Position numbers and translations under genes: made by a program. From SpSt-583 sp034434015 (GTDB lineage Bacteria; Chloroflexota; Anaerolineae; Anaerolineales; UBA6663), in contig DAOUAB010000122.1 of the NCBI GenBank assembly GCA_034434015.1, positions 1-64,000 of the forward strand: 64,000 nt of DNA, given 5' to 3'. Of the stretch, positions 48,213-57,505 are shown in pieces; the stretch's first letter is position 1, and each line of letters opens with the position of its first letter. The notes below the pieces were generated by a model. The model worked only from the letters and a program-made list of their open reading frames with translations, was not told the origin of the DNA and did no database searches.

Positions 48213-50777
48213 ATGGACATCGGTCAGATACAGAGGATCAGCATCGACACGCAGATGCGCGGCGCGTACCTCGATTACGCCATGAGCGTGATCGTGGCGC
48301 GCGCGCTGCCGGACGCGCGCGACGGCCTGAAGCCCGTCCAGCGCCGCATCCTGTACGCCATGCACGACATGGGCCTGCGCTCGAACTCGGCTTACAAAAA
48401 ATCCGCCCGCATCGTGGGCGAGGTGCTCGGCAAATATCACCCCCACGGCGACTCGGCCGTGTACGACGCGATGGCGCGCATGGCGCAGGATTTCTCGATG
48501 CGCTACCCGCTGGTGGACGGCCAGGGCAATTTCGGCTCGGTGGACGGGGATGCGCCGGCCGCCATGCGCTACACCGAGGCGCGCCTGGGCCGCATGGCCG
48601 AGGAGCTCCTGGCCGACATCGAGAAGAACACGGTTGACTTCACCGACAACTTCGACGGCTCCCTGCAGGAGCCGAGCGTGCTGCCGGCGCGTCTGCCCAA
48701 CCTGCTGCTCAACGGCGCCACCGGCATCGCCGTCGGCATGGCCACCAACATCCCGCCGCACAATCTGCGCGAGCTGGCCGCCGCCATCGGTTACCTGATC
48801 GACCACTACGACGCCAGCGACGACATCGGCGTCGCTGAGCTGATGCGCTTCATCCAGGGCCCGGACTTCCCGACCGGCGGCATCATCGTCGGCCGCGAGG
48901 GCATCCTGGCCGCGTACGGCGAGGGCAAGGGCCGCATCGTGGTGCGGGGCGTGGCGCACATCGAAGATATGAGCGCCGGCCGGCAGCGCATCGTCATCAC
49001 CGAGCTGCCGTACCTGGTCAACAAGGCGGCCCTGATCGAGCGCATCGCCGAGCTGGTGCGCGAGGACCGGATCGACGCCATCAGCGACCTGCGCGACGAG
49101 AGCGACCGGCGCGGCATCAGCGTGGTGATCGAGCTGAAGCGCGGCGCGCAGGCGCGCAAGGTGCTCAACCAGCTCTACAAGTACACGGCCCTGCAGAGCA
49201 CCTTCGGCGTGCAGATGCTGGCGCTGATCGCCTCGCCCGAAGGCGGGGGCAGCGAGCCCAAGCTGCTGCGCCTCAAGCCCGCGCTGCAGGCCTTCATCGA
49301 GCACCGGCGCGAGGTCATCCGCCGCCGGTCGGAGTTCGAGCTGGACAAGGCCCGCCGGCGCGCCCACATCCTGGAGGGCCTGCTGATCGCGCTGGCCCGC
49401 CTGGACGACGTCATCCAGACCATCCGCGAGAGCCCGGACGCCGACGTGGCCCGGGAGCGCCTGATGACGCGCTTCGGGCTCTCCGAGCTGCAGGCGCAGG
49501 CCATCCTGGACCTGCAGCTGCGGCGCCTGGCCGCCCTGGAGCGCCAGAAGATCGAGGACGAGCACAAGGACGTGCTGGCGCAGATCGCCCACCTGGAGGA
49601 CCTGCTCGCCCATCCGCAGAAGATTCTGACGCTGATCAAGGACGACCTGAACGAGCTGGCCGAGAAGTACGGCGACGACCGGCGCACGCAGATCGCGGCC
49701 GAGGCCAGCGAGTCCATGACCGAGGAGGACCTGGTGGAGAACAAGCCGGTCCTCATCAGCATCACCCAGCGCGGCTACATCAAGCGCACGCCGCAGGAGA
49801 AATACCGGGCGCAGTCGCGCGGCGGCACGGGCAGCCGCGGCCAGGAGCTGCGCGAGGAGGATGCGGTCCAGTACATCTTCCTGGCGCACACGCTGGACAC
49901 GCTCCTGTTCTTTTCGGACAAGGGCAAGGTCTATTCCGAGAAGGCGTATCAGATCCCGGAGGCCGACCGGGCCGACCGCGGCATCGCGCTGGCCAACGTC
50001 ATCAACCTGTCGCCGGGCGAGGCCGTCACGGCCGTCCTGCCCGTGCGCGATTTCGCCGAGGCCGACTACTGCGTCATGGTCACGCGCCTGGGCCGCATCA
50101 AGCGCATCGCGCTGAGCGAGTTTGCGGCCGTGCGGCCGTCGGGCATCATCGCCGCCAACCTGGACGAGGGGGACGTGCTCGGCTGGGTGCGGCTGACGCG
50201 CGGCGACCAGGACATCATCCTGATCACCGAGCGCGGCCAGGCGCTGCGCTACGCGGAGACCGAGGTGCGCGCCATGGGCCGCACGGCGGCCGGCGTCAAC
50301 GCCATCCGCCTGGACGACGGCGACTTCGTCACCAGCATGGAGGTGGTGGAGCCGGACGGCCAGCTGCTGGTGGTGACCGCCAACGGCTATGGCAAACGCA
50401 CGCTGTTCTCCGAATACCCGACCAAGGGCCGCGCCACCGGCGGCGTCCAGACCATCGCGCAGCACAACCTGGAGACCACGGGCGTCATCGTGGCGGCGCG
50501 GGCCGTGCGGGACGAGGATGAGATCACCATCATCACCACCAACGGCCAGGCCCTGCGCCTGAAAGTCGCCGAAGTGCGCCAGTCCAGCCGCTCCACCATG
50601 GGCACGCGCCTGATCCACGTCAGGGAGGGCGACACGGTCGCGTCGGTGGCGCGGCTGGCGGCGGCCGACCTGGTGATCCCGAAAGAGGCGCCGGCCGAGA
50701 ACGGAAGGCCCGAGAACGGGAGGAAAGAAACGGCGCCGGCCGCGCCGGAGGCCGTGGCCGAGGGCGGTGTGCCGTGA
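48213..50777 (+). CDS. gyrA: DNA gyrase subunit A
   Basis: 854 residues from ATG 48213 (GTG 48207 is an in-frame alternative). The N-terminal breakage-reunion domain has LDYAMSVIVARALPDARDG, VGEVLGKYHPHGDSAVYDA and the catalytic Tyr120 in AAMRYTEARL. Ser81 and Asp85, the usual quinolone-contact positions, are the sensitive type. The C-terminal half is the six-bladed pinwheel with repeats such as GRIKRIALSEF and GYGKRTLFSEY. The GyrA-box equivalent reads QSRGGTG rather than QRRGGKG, so negative supercoiling strength, or gyrase versus topoisomerase IV identity, is less certain. Gyrase relaxes or introduces supercoils using ATP with GyrB, which is not in the window. Confidence 0.92.
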   Translation: MDIGQIQRISIDTQMRGAYLDYAMSVIVARALPDARDGLKPVQRRILYAMHDMGLRSNSAYKKSARIVGEVLGKYHPHGDSAVYDAMARMAQDFSMRYPLVDGQGNFGSVDGDAPAAMRYTEARLGRMAEELLADIEKNTVDFTDNFDGSLQEPSVLPARLPNLLLNGATGIAVGMATNIPPHNLRELAAAIGYLIDHYDASDDIGVAELMRFIQGPDFPTGGIIVGREGILAAYGEGKGRIVVRGVAHIEDMSAGRQRIVITELPYLVNKAALIERIAELVREDRIDAISDLRDESDRRGISVVIELKRGAQARKVLNQLYKYTALQSTFGVQMLALIASPEGGGSEPKLLRLKPALQAFIEHRREVIRRRSEFELDKARRRAHILEGLLIALARLDDVIQTIRESPDADVARERLMTRFGLSELQAQAILDLQLRRLAALERQKIEDEHKDVLAQIAHLEDLLAHPQKILTLIKDDLNELAEKYGDDRRTQIAAEASESMTEEDLVENKPVLISITQRGYIKRTPQEKYRAQSRGGTGSRGQELREEDAVQYIFLAHTLDTLLFFSDKGKVYSEKAYQIPEADRADRGIALANVINLSPGEAVTAVLPVRDFAEADYCVMVTRLGRIKRIALSEFAAVRPSGIIAANLDEGDVLGWVRLTRGDQDIILITERGQALRYAETEVRAMGRTAAGVNAIRLDDGDFVTSMEVVEPDGQLLVVTANGYGKRTLFSEYPTKGRATGGVQTIAQHNLETTGVIVAARAVRDEDEITIITTNGQALRLKVAEVRQSSRSTMGTRLIHVREGDTVASVARLAAADLVIPKEAPAENGRPENGRKETAPAAPEAVAEGGVP

Positions 50778-50850
50778 ATGAGAGCGGCGCTGGGGCGAAA
50801 CAATGGCCGGATCAGGCGCTGGCGTGTTCCGGCCTGCTTGAGGCGGCGGC

Positions 50851-52206
50851 ATGAACGTCCCGCGCCCCCCCGGCCCGCTGGTGGCCTACCTGCCGACGAC
50901 GGCGGCCGAACCGCTGGCCGAGTGCCTGGTGGCCTTCGCCAACTCCGACGGCGGCTCCATCATCGTCGGCGTGGACGAGAAGGGCCGCCTGCAGAACGGC
51001 GTGTATCCGGAGGAGCTGGAGAGCGCGCTGAAGGCCGCCGAGCGCCTGTGCCGCCCGCCGGTCGTCACCGGCTGGGAGCAGATCGAGACCGGCGCCGGCA
51101 CGGCCTACGCCATCAACGTCCCGCGCTCGCCGGAGCTGCACTCGCTGGCCGACGGCCGCGTGCTCATCCGGGCCGGCGCCGACAACCGGCCGCTGGGCGG
51201 CGAGGAGATCCGCTCGCTGGCGGCCACCAAGTCGGCCGGCGATTTCGAGGCCGAAGCCATCCCCGGCGCGGCGCGCGCCGACCTGGATGACGACGTCATC
51301 GCCGAGTACGTCGAGAAGCGCCAGCAGCGCCAGCGCCGCGTCATCGACCAGACGCCGGACGAGCTGCTGCGCGACATCGGGGCGCTGACCGCCGACGGCA
51401 CGCCGACGCACACCGGCCTGCTGCTCTTCGGACGGAACCCGCAGCAATTCATCCCGCACGCCGGCCTGGTCTTCGTCAAGTTCCCGGGCACGGCGCCCGG
51501 CGGCGAGGGCGGGCTGGCCGGCTACGGCCGACGCGAGGAGTTCAACGGCCCGCTGGCGCGCGTCATCGAGGGCGCCTGGCAGGTGGTGTGGGGCGAGATG
51601 TCGGTGGGGGCCGTGGTCACCGGCCTGGAGCGCCAGGAGATCGCCGAGTACCCGCCCTTCGCCGTGCGCGAGGCGCTGGTCAACGCCGTCTGCCATCGCG
51701 ATTACCGCCTGCGCGGCCGGCGCATCGAGATCCGCATGTACAGCGACCGGCTGGAGGTGATCTCGCCCGGCGGCCTGCCCGGTTTCATCACCATCGACAA
51801 CCTGGTGGAGGAGCACTTCTCGCGCAACCCGCGCCTGGTGGCCGGCCTGTTCCAGTGGGGTTATATCGAAGAGCTCGGCCTGGGCATTGACCGCATGATC
51901 GAAGACATGGTCAACGCCGGCCACCCGCCGCCGCGCTTCAAGGCCCAGCCTTTTGCGTTCACGGTGACGTTGTACAATGCGCGCGAACGCAAGGCCGTGC
52001 CGAAGTGGGAGAGCGTGATGAACGAGCGCCAGGCCCGGGCGCTCACCTACGTGCGCGAGCACGGCCGAATCACCAGCCGGGATTATCAGCTCCTGTGCCC
52101 GGACGTCTCACCGGAGACGCTGCGCCTGGACCTCAACGACCTGGTGAATCGCGGCGTTTTGTTGCGGATCGGCGCTAAGAAGGGCACGTATTACGTCCTC
52201 AAATAG
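50851..52206 (+). CDS. AlbA-domain/HATPase putative transcriptional regulator
   Basis: 451 residues. The N-terminal Schlafen AlbA_2-like domain has EPLAECLVAFANSDGGSIIVGVDEKG and VLIRAGADNRPL. The middle carries THTGLLLFGRNPQQFIPHAG and the C-terminal HATPase_c_4-type segment (FAVREALVNAVCHRDY, RIEIRMYSDRLEVISPGGLPG, GYIEELGLGIDRMIE), ending with a winged helix (ITSRDYQLLCPDVSPETLRLDLNDL in two parts). Proteins of this kind, often labelled RecG-like, are probable DNA-binding regulators. It follows gyrA after 73 bases. An unusual AT-rich repeat with three ATATCCCAA copies lies right after its stop. Confidence 0.8.
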   Translation: MNVPRPPGPLVAYLPTTAAEPLAECLVAFANSDGGSIIVGVDEKGRLQNGVYPEELESALKAAERLCRPPVVTGWEQIETGAGTAYAINVPRSPELHSLADGRVLIRAGADNRPLGGEEIRSLAATKSAGDFEAEAIPGAARADLDDDVIAEYVEKRQQRQRRVIDQTPDELLRDIGALTADGTPTHTGLLLFGRNPQQFIPHAGLVFVKFPGTAPGGEGGLAGYGRREEFNGPLARVIEGAWQVVWGEMSVGAVVTGLERQEIAEYPPFAVREALVNAVCHRDYRLRGRRIEIRMYSDRLEVISPGGLPGFITIDNLVEEHFSRNPRLVAGLFQWGYIEELGLGIDRMIEDMVNAGHPPPRFKAQPFAFTVTLYNARERKAVPKWESVMNERQARALTYVREHGRITSRDYQLLCPDVSPETLRLDLNDLVNRGVLLRIGAKKGTYYVLK

Positions 52207-52210
52207 GGCG

Positions 52211-52250
52211 ATATCCCAAAAATATCCCAATGATTAATTTGGGATATTTT
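52211..52250. repeat. AT-rich ATATCCCAA repeat and hairpin
   Basis: ATATCCCAA occurs at 52211-52219 and 52222-52230 as direct repeats and once inverted. AAAATATCCCAA (52219-52230) pairs perfectly with TTGGGATATTTT (52239-52250) around an 8-base loop. It sits between the AlbA-type regulator and a histidine kinase gene whose ATG is 11 bases further on. It could terminate the regulator mRNA, or be the operator at which a regulator controls the kinase. Confidence 0.65.
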
Positions 52251-52261
52251 ATGTAATTTTG

Positions 52262-53899
52262 ATGAGCGCGCGTCGTATTTTGAGCCTGGTCCTGGTTTTC
52301 GGTGTGGCGGCGGTCGGCTTCACGGCGGCCATCGGCTTCGCGCCGGACCTGGCCGCCCGGGTCGAGGCCGGCCAGTGGCTCGGCGTGGCGCTCGGCCTGG
52401 GTGTGGGGCTGGCGTTCGGCCTCGTCCTCATCGTGGCCCTGATGGACCAGCTGGCGCAGGACGACGCGCGCTCCCGACATGACCCGATGACCCTGGTGCA
52501 GGCGTTCGCGCGGCGGACGATGGGGTTCACGGACGAGCAGGCCCTGGCGGCGGCCACCGGCGAGATCCTGGCCGAGCGGCTCCAGGTCCGCACCTCGGGC
52601 TGGCTGTTGATCGCGCCGCACGACAACGCCTTCGCCGTGCGGCCGGTGGCCGGGTCAGGCGGCGCGGCCGCGCCCCCCATCGAGTTTTCGCGCCAGAATG
52701 TCCTGCTCCGCCAGCTCGGCCAGCGGCGTGAGCCGGTCCGCCAAAGCGAACTGGAACGGGACGCGCAGTACCTGCAGACGCCGGCGGCCGAGCGCCAGTG
52801 GCTGAAGCAGCTGGGGGCCGAGGTCTACGCGCCGGTCTTCGACGCCGGCCTGCTCATCGCCATCCTGGCCGTCGGACCGCGCGACCGGGGACAGTCGTTC
52901 CAGCGCGCCGAGCTGGACCTCGTCACGCTGCTGACGACGCAGGCCGCCGCCCTGCTCAAGGCCGCCCGCCTGCAGGCCGAGGTCAAGGCCCTCCACGACG
53001 CCATCGCCCAGCTCAACGAGAAGCTGCTCCAGAAAGACATCGCCGTGGCCAAGATGGACAACTCGCGCGGCGACTTCCTGGCCATCGCCTCCCACGAGCT
53101 GCGCACGCCCATCACCCAGCTGCTGGGCTTCGCCGACCTGCTCGGCGCGATGGCCCAGGACAACAGCCTGGACCTGCCGACGGTCAGCCAGGTGACCGAC
53201 AACATCGTGCGCGCCTGCAGCCGCCTGAACGAGGTGATCAGCCAGATCATGGACATGGCGCAGCTGGACGTCAACGCCATGGACCTGAAGTTCCGGGAGA
53301 CCACGCTGGAAGGCTGCCTGCGCCAGGCCATCGAGCCTTATGTGCCGGCCCTGCGCGAGCGCCGGCTGGCGCTCAAGATCGTGGGCCTCAAGGACCTGCC
53401 GCCCATCACGGCCGACGAGCCGCGCCTGGTGCAGGCGTTCAGCCAGCTCATGAGCAACGCCATCAAGTACACGCCGGACGGCGGCAAGATCGAGGTCAGC
53501 CTGCGCCTGATGCCGCCCGACAACCACCAGCCCGCCCAGGTCCACATCACCTTCACCGACACCGGCATCGGCATCGACCCACAATATCACCAGCTGATCT
53601 TCGACAAGTTCTACCGCATCGGCAGTTCGGCGCAGCACTCCACCAGCACCACCCGGTTCATGGGCGCCGGCCCGGGCCTCGGCCTGCCGATCGCCCGGGG
53701 CGTCATCGAACGGCACGGCGGCCGGATCTGGGTGGAGAGCGACGGGCATGATCCGGTCAAGCTGCCCGGCAGCCGTTTCCACATCTGGCTGCCCCTCAAG
53801 CCGCCCGCCTTCGACCCGCGCGCGCTCGAAGAGTCCGGCGACCGGCTGCGCGACGGCCGCACCCTCATCCCCCACCAGAGCCCGTTTGTGCAGAGCTAG
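52262..53899 (+). CDS. Membrane histidine kinase with GAF domain
   Basis: 545 residues from ATG 52262. Two N-terminal membrane segments (ILSLVLVFGVAAVGFTAAI and LGVALGLGVGLAFGLVLIVAL, in parts) are followed by a GAF-like domain (about 95-235), a coiled coil (LHDAIAQLNEKLLQKDIAV), the H-box FLAIASHELRTPITQLLGF and the ATPase domain with N-box LMSNAIKYTPDGG, G1 FTDTGIGID and G2 GPGLGLPIARGVI. It lacks an adjacent response regulator; its partner must be elsewhere. The leader is the ATATCCCAA hairpin and no ribosome binding site is visible. Confidence 0.9.
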   Translation: MSARRILSLVLVFGVAAVGFTAAIGFAPDLAARVEAGQWLGVALGLGVGLAFGLVLIVALMDQLAQDDARSRHDPMTLVQAFARRTMGFTDEQALAAATGEILAERLQVRTSGWLLIAPHDNAFAVRPVAGSGGAAAPPIEFSRQNVLLRQLGQRREPVRQSELERDAQYLQTPAAERQWLKQLGAEVYAPVFDAGLLIAILAVGPRDRGQSFQRAELDLVTLLTTQAAALLKAARLQAEVKALHDAIAQLNEKLLQKDIAVAKMDNSRGDFLAIASHELRTPITQLLGFADLLGAMAQDNSLDLPTVSQVTDNIVRACSRLNEVISQIMDMAQLDVNAMDLKFRETTLEGCLRQAIEPYVPALRERRLALKIVGLKDLPPITADEPRLVQAFSQLMSNAIKYTPDGGKIEVSLRLMPPDNHQPAQVHITFTDTGIGIDPQYHQLIFDKFYRIGSSAQHSTSTTRFMGAGPGLGLPIARGVIERHGGRIWVESDGHDPVKLPGSRFHIWLPLKPPAFDPRALEESGDRLRDGRTLIPHQSPFVQS

Positions 53900-53904
53900 G
53901 GACG

Positions 53905-54657
53905 TCAGGCCTGGGCGCGCACCTCGCGCGCCAGCTCGTGGCCGATGACGGCCTCCGTCCGGCCGAGGCGCAGCCGCAGCGGGCCGTTGAAGGGCGCGCG
54001 GTGAACCACCTGCACGGTCGCGCCCGGCACCAGGCCCAGCTGCGCCAGGTAGCGGAGCTTCTCCGGGTCGTGCGTCTTCACGCGCCGCACGGTCAACCGC
54101 TGGCCCGGCTCGGCCTCGGCCAGGGGCTGATCAGCGATGATCTCGATCTGGCCGTCCCGGGTCGGGATCGGCTCGCCGTGCGGGCAGTATTTGGGGTAGC
54201 CCGCGACGCGCTCCATGCGGTCCTCAAACCCGTCGTCAATGGCGGGCTGCAGGTGGTCCGCGGGCGCGTGCGCCTCGTCCCAGCCGTAGCCCATCACGTT
54301 CACCAGGAACGCTTCCAGCAGCCGATGACGGCGGATGGCGCGCAACGCCTCGACCTCGCCGGTCTTGGTGAGCACGACGCCTTTATAGGGCACGCGCCGC
54401 AAGTAGCCGTCCCTGGCCAGCCGCTGCATCATGCGCACCACCGCCGGCGGCGAGACCTCCAGCCGCTCGGCCAAAGCCGTGGTCGTCACCGGCCCTTCTT
54501 CCGCCGCCGCCAGCCGGTACACCTCCGCCAGGTAATCGCGTTGAGTGTGGGTGACGGACTCCGCCTCGGCCGGCTGCGCCTGGCCGCTGAGCGGCAGGGG
54601 CCGCGCCGTCTGCGTCAGCCCGCAGAAGGCGCCGGATTGACTTGGGTTAACTTCCAA
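53905..54657 (-). CDS. DtxR/MntR-family metal-dependent regulator
   Basis: 250 residues if TTG 54657 is the start (GAGG seven bases upstream); no ATG or GTG precedes the domain. That start gives an unusual 35-residue extension before the conserved winged helix (THTQRDYLAEVYRLA, TTTALAERLEVSPPAVVRMMQRL). The dimer/metal region has RRHRLLEAFLVNVMGY, EAHAPADHLQPAIDD and a PHGEPIP motif, and the C-terminal FeoA/SH3-like domain has LAQLGLVPGATVQVVHRAPFNGP. With iron or manganese bound it represses uptake genes; the divergent iron ABC transporter is the obvious target. Confidence 0.88.
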   Translation of the reverse strand: MEVNPSQSGAFCGLTQTARPLPLSGQAQPAEAESVTHTQRDYLAEVYRLAAAEEGPVTTTALAERLEVSPPAVVRMMQRLARDGYLRRVPYKGVVLTKTGEVEALRAIRRHRLLEAFLVNVMGYGWDEAHAPADHLQPAIDDGFEDRMERVAGYPKYCPHGEPIPTRDGQIEIIADQPLAEAEPGQRLTVRRVKTHDPEKLRYLAQLGLVPGATVQVVHRAPFNGPLRLRLGRTEAVIGHELAREVRAQA

Positions 54658-54690
54658 CTTGACCTCGCACCGCAGATTGACTTAACACAC
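54634..54690. promoter_or_regulatory. Candidate metal-regulator binding region
   Basis: GATTGACTTGGGTTAACTT at 54635-54653 and GATTGACTTAA at 54675-54685 repeat the same start. TTGGGTTA in the first matches one half of the DtxR-type TTAGGTTA site at seven of eight positions, but the second half is poor. It covers the dtxR start and the -35 of the transporter promoter, as expected for an operator serving both. Confidence 0.4.
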
Positions 54691-54705
54691 CGGACTGGAT
54701 TTAGA
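54677..54705 (+). promoter_or_regulatory. Promoter of the iron ABC transporter
   Basis: TTGACT (54677-54682), 17 bases, TTTAGA (54700-54705). The leader is about 45 bases and ends with GAGGAGA before ATG 54759. The region 54710-54745 is notably AT-rich. Confidence 0.6.
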
Positions 54706-54758
54706 CCGACGATGCCATTTATATTACCCCATATCTGACTTTTTCGAGGAGAATTGAC

Positions 54759-55853
54759 ATGAGGATTTCACGAAGGCTGGCCGGCTTCCTGTGCGCGGCG
54801 CTGGCCCTGGCCGCGTGCGCGCCTGCGGCGACGCCGACGCCGCAAATCATCCGGGAAACGGTGGAAGTTCCAGTGGAAGTCACCCGCATCGCCGAGGTCC
54901 CCGTAGAGCGGCCAGCCGACCCCGGTTCGCTGGTGGTCTACTCCGGCCGCAGCGAGAGCCTGGTCGGGCCTGTCATCAGCCAGTTCACCGAGGCCACCGG
55001 CATCCAGGTGGACGTCCGCTATGGCAGCACGTCGGAGATCGCGGCCACGCTGCTGGAGGAGGGCGCCAGCTCGCCGGCCGATGTCTTCTTCGCCCAGGAT
55101 CCGGGCGGCCTGGGGGCGGTGGCCGACGCCGGCCTGTTCGCGCTGCTGCCGGAGGACATCCTGGCCCGCGTGCCGGCTGAGTATCGTTCACCCGACGGCC
55201 TGTGGGTGGGCATCTCGGCCCGCGCCCGGGTGGTGGTCTACAATACCGACGCCCTCAGCCCGGACGACCTGCCCGCCGACATCTGGGACTTCACCGATTC
55301 GCAGTGGGCCGGGCGCCTCGGCTGGGCGCCGACCAACGGGTCCTTCCACGCTATGGTGACGGCGATGCGCGTGGCCTGGGGCGACGAACGCACGCGCGCA
55401 TGGCTGGAGGGCATCCAGGCCAACAACCCGGTGGTGTTTGAGGGCAACGCGCCGATCGTCGAGGCCGTCGGCGCGGGCGAGATCGAGGTCGGCTTCGTCA
55501 ATCACTATTACCTCTACCGCTTCCTGAAAGAACAGGGCGAAGGCTTCAAGGCGCGCAACTATTTCCTGCCCGGCGGCGGCCCCGGCTCGCTGGTGATGGT
55601 GGCGGGCGCCGGCCGCCTGGCGAACGGCCCCAACGCGGCCAACGCGCACCGCTTCCTCGAGTTCATGCTGTCAACCGTAGCGCAACAATACTTCGCCGGC
55701 CAGACCTATGAGTATCCCCTGGTCGCAGGCGTCAACACGCCGGCGGGTCTGCCGCCGCTGTCCGACCTCAACCGCCTGGACATCGACATGACAGCGCTCG
55801 CCGACCTGCGCGGCACCACGCAGCTGCTGGGCGAAGTGGGCGTGCTGCCGTGA
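54759..55853 (+). CDS. Iron(III) ABC transporter substrate-binding lipoprotein
   Basis: 364 residues; GAGGAGA before ATG 54759. Lipoprotein signal RISRRLAGFLCAALALAAC, then a valine/proline-rich linker. The binding domain matches FbpA/AfuA-type ferric-binding proteins: LVVYSGRSESLVGPVISQF, YGSTSEIAATLLEEG, ADVFFAQDPGGLGAV, GSFHAMVTAMR and the tyrosines of VNHYYLYRF, which supply iron ligands in this family. It delivers ferric iron to the permease encoded next, whose start overlaps its stop. Regulation by the divergent DtxR-type protein is likely. Confidence 0.93.
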   Translation: MRISRRLAGFLCAALALAACAPAATPTPQIIRETVEVPVEVTRIAEVPVERPADPGSLVVYSGRSESLVGPVISQFTEATGIQVDVRYGSTSEIAATLLEEGASSPADVFFAQDPGGLGAVADAGLFALLPEDILARVPAEYRSPDGLWVGISARARVVVYNTDALSPDDLPADIWDFTDSQWAGRLGWAPTNGSFHAMVTAMRVAWGDERTRAWLEGIQANNPVVFEGNAPIVEAVGAGEIEVGFVNHYYLYRFLKEQGEGFKARNYFLPGGGPGSLVMVAGAGRLANGPNAANAHRFLEFMLSTVAQQYFAGQTYEYPLVAGVNTPAGLPPLSDLNRLDIDMTALADLRGTTQLLGEVGVLP

Positions 55854-57505
55854 AGCCGGCGCGGTTCGTGCGACTACCGGCCGTGAGCCGTCTGGGGATC
55901 CGGCCCGGCCGGGTCCCCAGGCCGTCGAGCTGGACGTCGCTGGTCCTGTGGGGGCTGGCGGCGCTCGTGGCGGCCGCGCTGTTGCTGCCGCTGGCCTACC
56001 TGGTGATGCGCGCGGCCGGCGCAGGCGAGGCGGCCTGGCAGAGCCTGTTCCGGCCGCGCACGCTGGACATCGTCGGGCGGACGCTCGGGCTGGCGCTCGC
56101 CGTCACCGGACTCTCGGCCCTCATCGCCGTCCCGCTGGCCTGGCTCACCGTCCGCACCGATCTGCCGCTGCGCCGCGTGTGGGCCGTGCTCACCCCCCTG
56201 CCGCTGGTCATCCCCAGCTACGTGGGCGCCTATCTCATGGCGTCCGCGCTCGGCCCGCGCGGGCTGGTCCAGCAATTGCTGGAGGCGCCGTTCGGGGTCA
56301 CGCGCCTGCCCGAAATCTACGGCTTCCCGGGGGCGCTGATCACGCTCACGCTGCTCAGCTACCCGTACATGCTCCTGAGCGTCCGCGCGGCGCTGCTCAA
56401 GATCGACCCGGCGCTGGAGGAGGCCTCGCGCAGCCTGGGCCACGACGCCTGGACGACGTTCCGGCGCGTGGTCCTGCCCCTGCTGCGGCCGGCGATCGGC
56501 TCCGGCGGCCTGCTGGTGGCGCTGTACGCGTTGCGCGATTTCGGGGCGGTGGCCCTGATGCGCTACGACACGTTCACGCGCGTGATCTATGTGCAATACC
56601 GCTCCTTCGACCGGTCGCAGGCCGCCCTGCTGGCGCTGGTGCTGGTGGCGCTGACGGTGATCTTCCTGGCGCTGGAGGCGCGCGAGCATGGCCGCGCCCG
56701 TTATCATCAGAGCGGCGCCGGCGCGGCGCGGCCGCCGACTCTGGCCCGGCTGGGCATCTGGCGCTGGCCGGCCTTCGCCTTCTGCGCCGGCGTGGTATTC
56801 TTTAGCCTGGGCCTGCCGGCCGGCGTCCTGGCCTACTGGCTGATCCGCGGCCTGCAGGCCGGCGAGGCGGTCCCCGGGCTCGGCCCGGCCGCCTGGAACT
56901 CCGTGCTGGCGTCCGGGCTGGCCGCCGCCGCGACCGTCGGCGCGGCCCTGCCGGTGGCCATCCTGGCCGTGCGCCGGCCCGGCCCGCTGACGCGCCGGCT
57001 GGAGCGCCTGACGTACTCGGCGTTCGCCCTGCCCGGCATCGTCATCGCGCTGGCGCTGGTCTTCTTCGGCGTCAACCACGCGCGCTGGCTGTACCAGACG
57101 CTGCCGATGCTGGTCCTGGCCTACGGCATCCTGTTCATCCCGCAGGCGGTCGGCGCCCTGCGCGCGGCGCTGTTGCAGATTCATCCCAACCTGGAGGAGG
57201 CGGCCCGCACGCTCGGCCGCCGGCCGGTCGAGGTCTTCCTGAAGGTCACGCTGCCGCTGCTCCGGCCGGGCCTGGTGGCCGGCGCCAGCCTGGTCTTCCT
57301 GACGGCCATGAAGGAGCTGCCGGCCACGCTGATCCTGGCGCCGATCGGCTTCAAGTCTCTGGCCACCGAAGTGTGGTCGGCGGTGTCGGAGGCCTTCTTC
57401 GCCCGGGCCGCCGCCCCGGCCCTGTTGATCGTGTTGATGTCGTCGCTGCCGATGACATTTTTTATCCTGCGCGAGCAGCGCGCGGACGACCGAGTGGACG
57501 CATGA
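55850..57505 (+). CDS. Iron(III) ABC transporter permease (FbpB-like)
   Basis: 551 residues; GTG 55850 overlaps the previous stop (GTGA). About twelve hydrophobic segments form two fused permease domains. Each has the coupling motif for the ATPase: EEASRSLGHDAWTTFRRVVLPLL near 180 and EEAARTLGRRPVEVFLKVTLPLL near 445 (EAA-type loops). This double-length permease is typical of ferric-iron transporters. Its stop overlaps the ATPase start by four bases. Confidence 0.93.
   Translation: MKPARFVRLPAVSRLGIRPGRVPRPSSWTSLVLWGLAALVAAALLLPLAYLVMRAAGAGEAAWQSLFRPRTLDIVGRTLGLALAVTGLSALIAVPLAWLTVRTDLPLRRVWAVLTPLPLVIPSYVGAYLMASALGPRGLVQQLLEAPFGVTRLPEIYGFPGALITLTLLSYPYMLLSVRAALLKIDPALEEASRSLGHDAWTTFRRVVLPLLRPAIGSGGLLVALYALRDFGAVALMRYDTFTRVIYVQYRSFDRSQAALLALVLVALTVIFLALEAREHGRARYHQSGAGAARPPTLARLGIWRWPAFAFCAGVVFFSLGLPAGVLAYWLIRGLQAGEAVPGLGPAAWNSVLASGLAAAATVGAALPVAILAVRRPGPLTRRLERLTYSAFALPGIVIALALVFFGVNHARWLYQTLPMLVLAYGILFIPQAVGALRAALLQIHPNLEEAARTLGRRPVEVFLKVTLPLLRPGLVAGASLVFLTAMKELPATLILAPIGFKSLATEVWSAVSEAFFARAAAPALLIVLMSSLPMTFFILREQRADDRVDA

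Noticed and set aside
50705..50735. Short GAGAACGG repeat at the end of gyrA
   Set aside because: It encodes a plain ENGR-type duplicated tail and does not have the period-7 structure of the other repeats.
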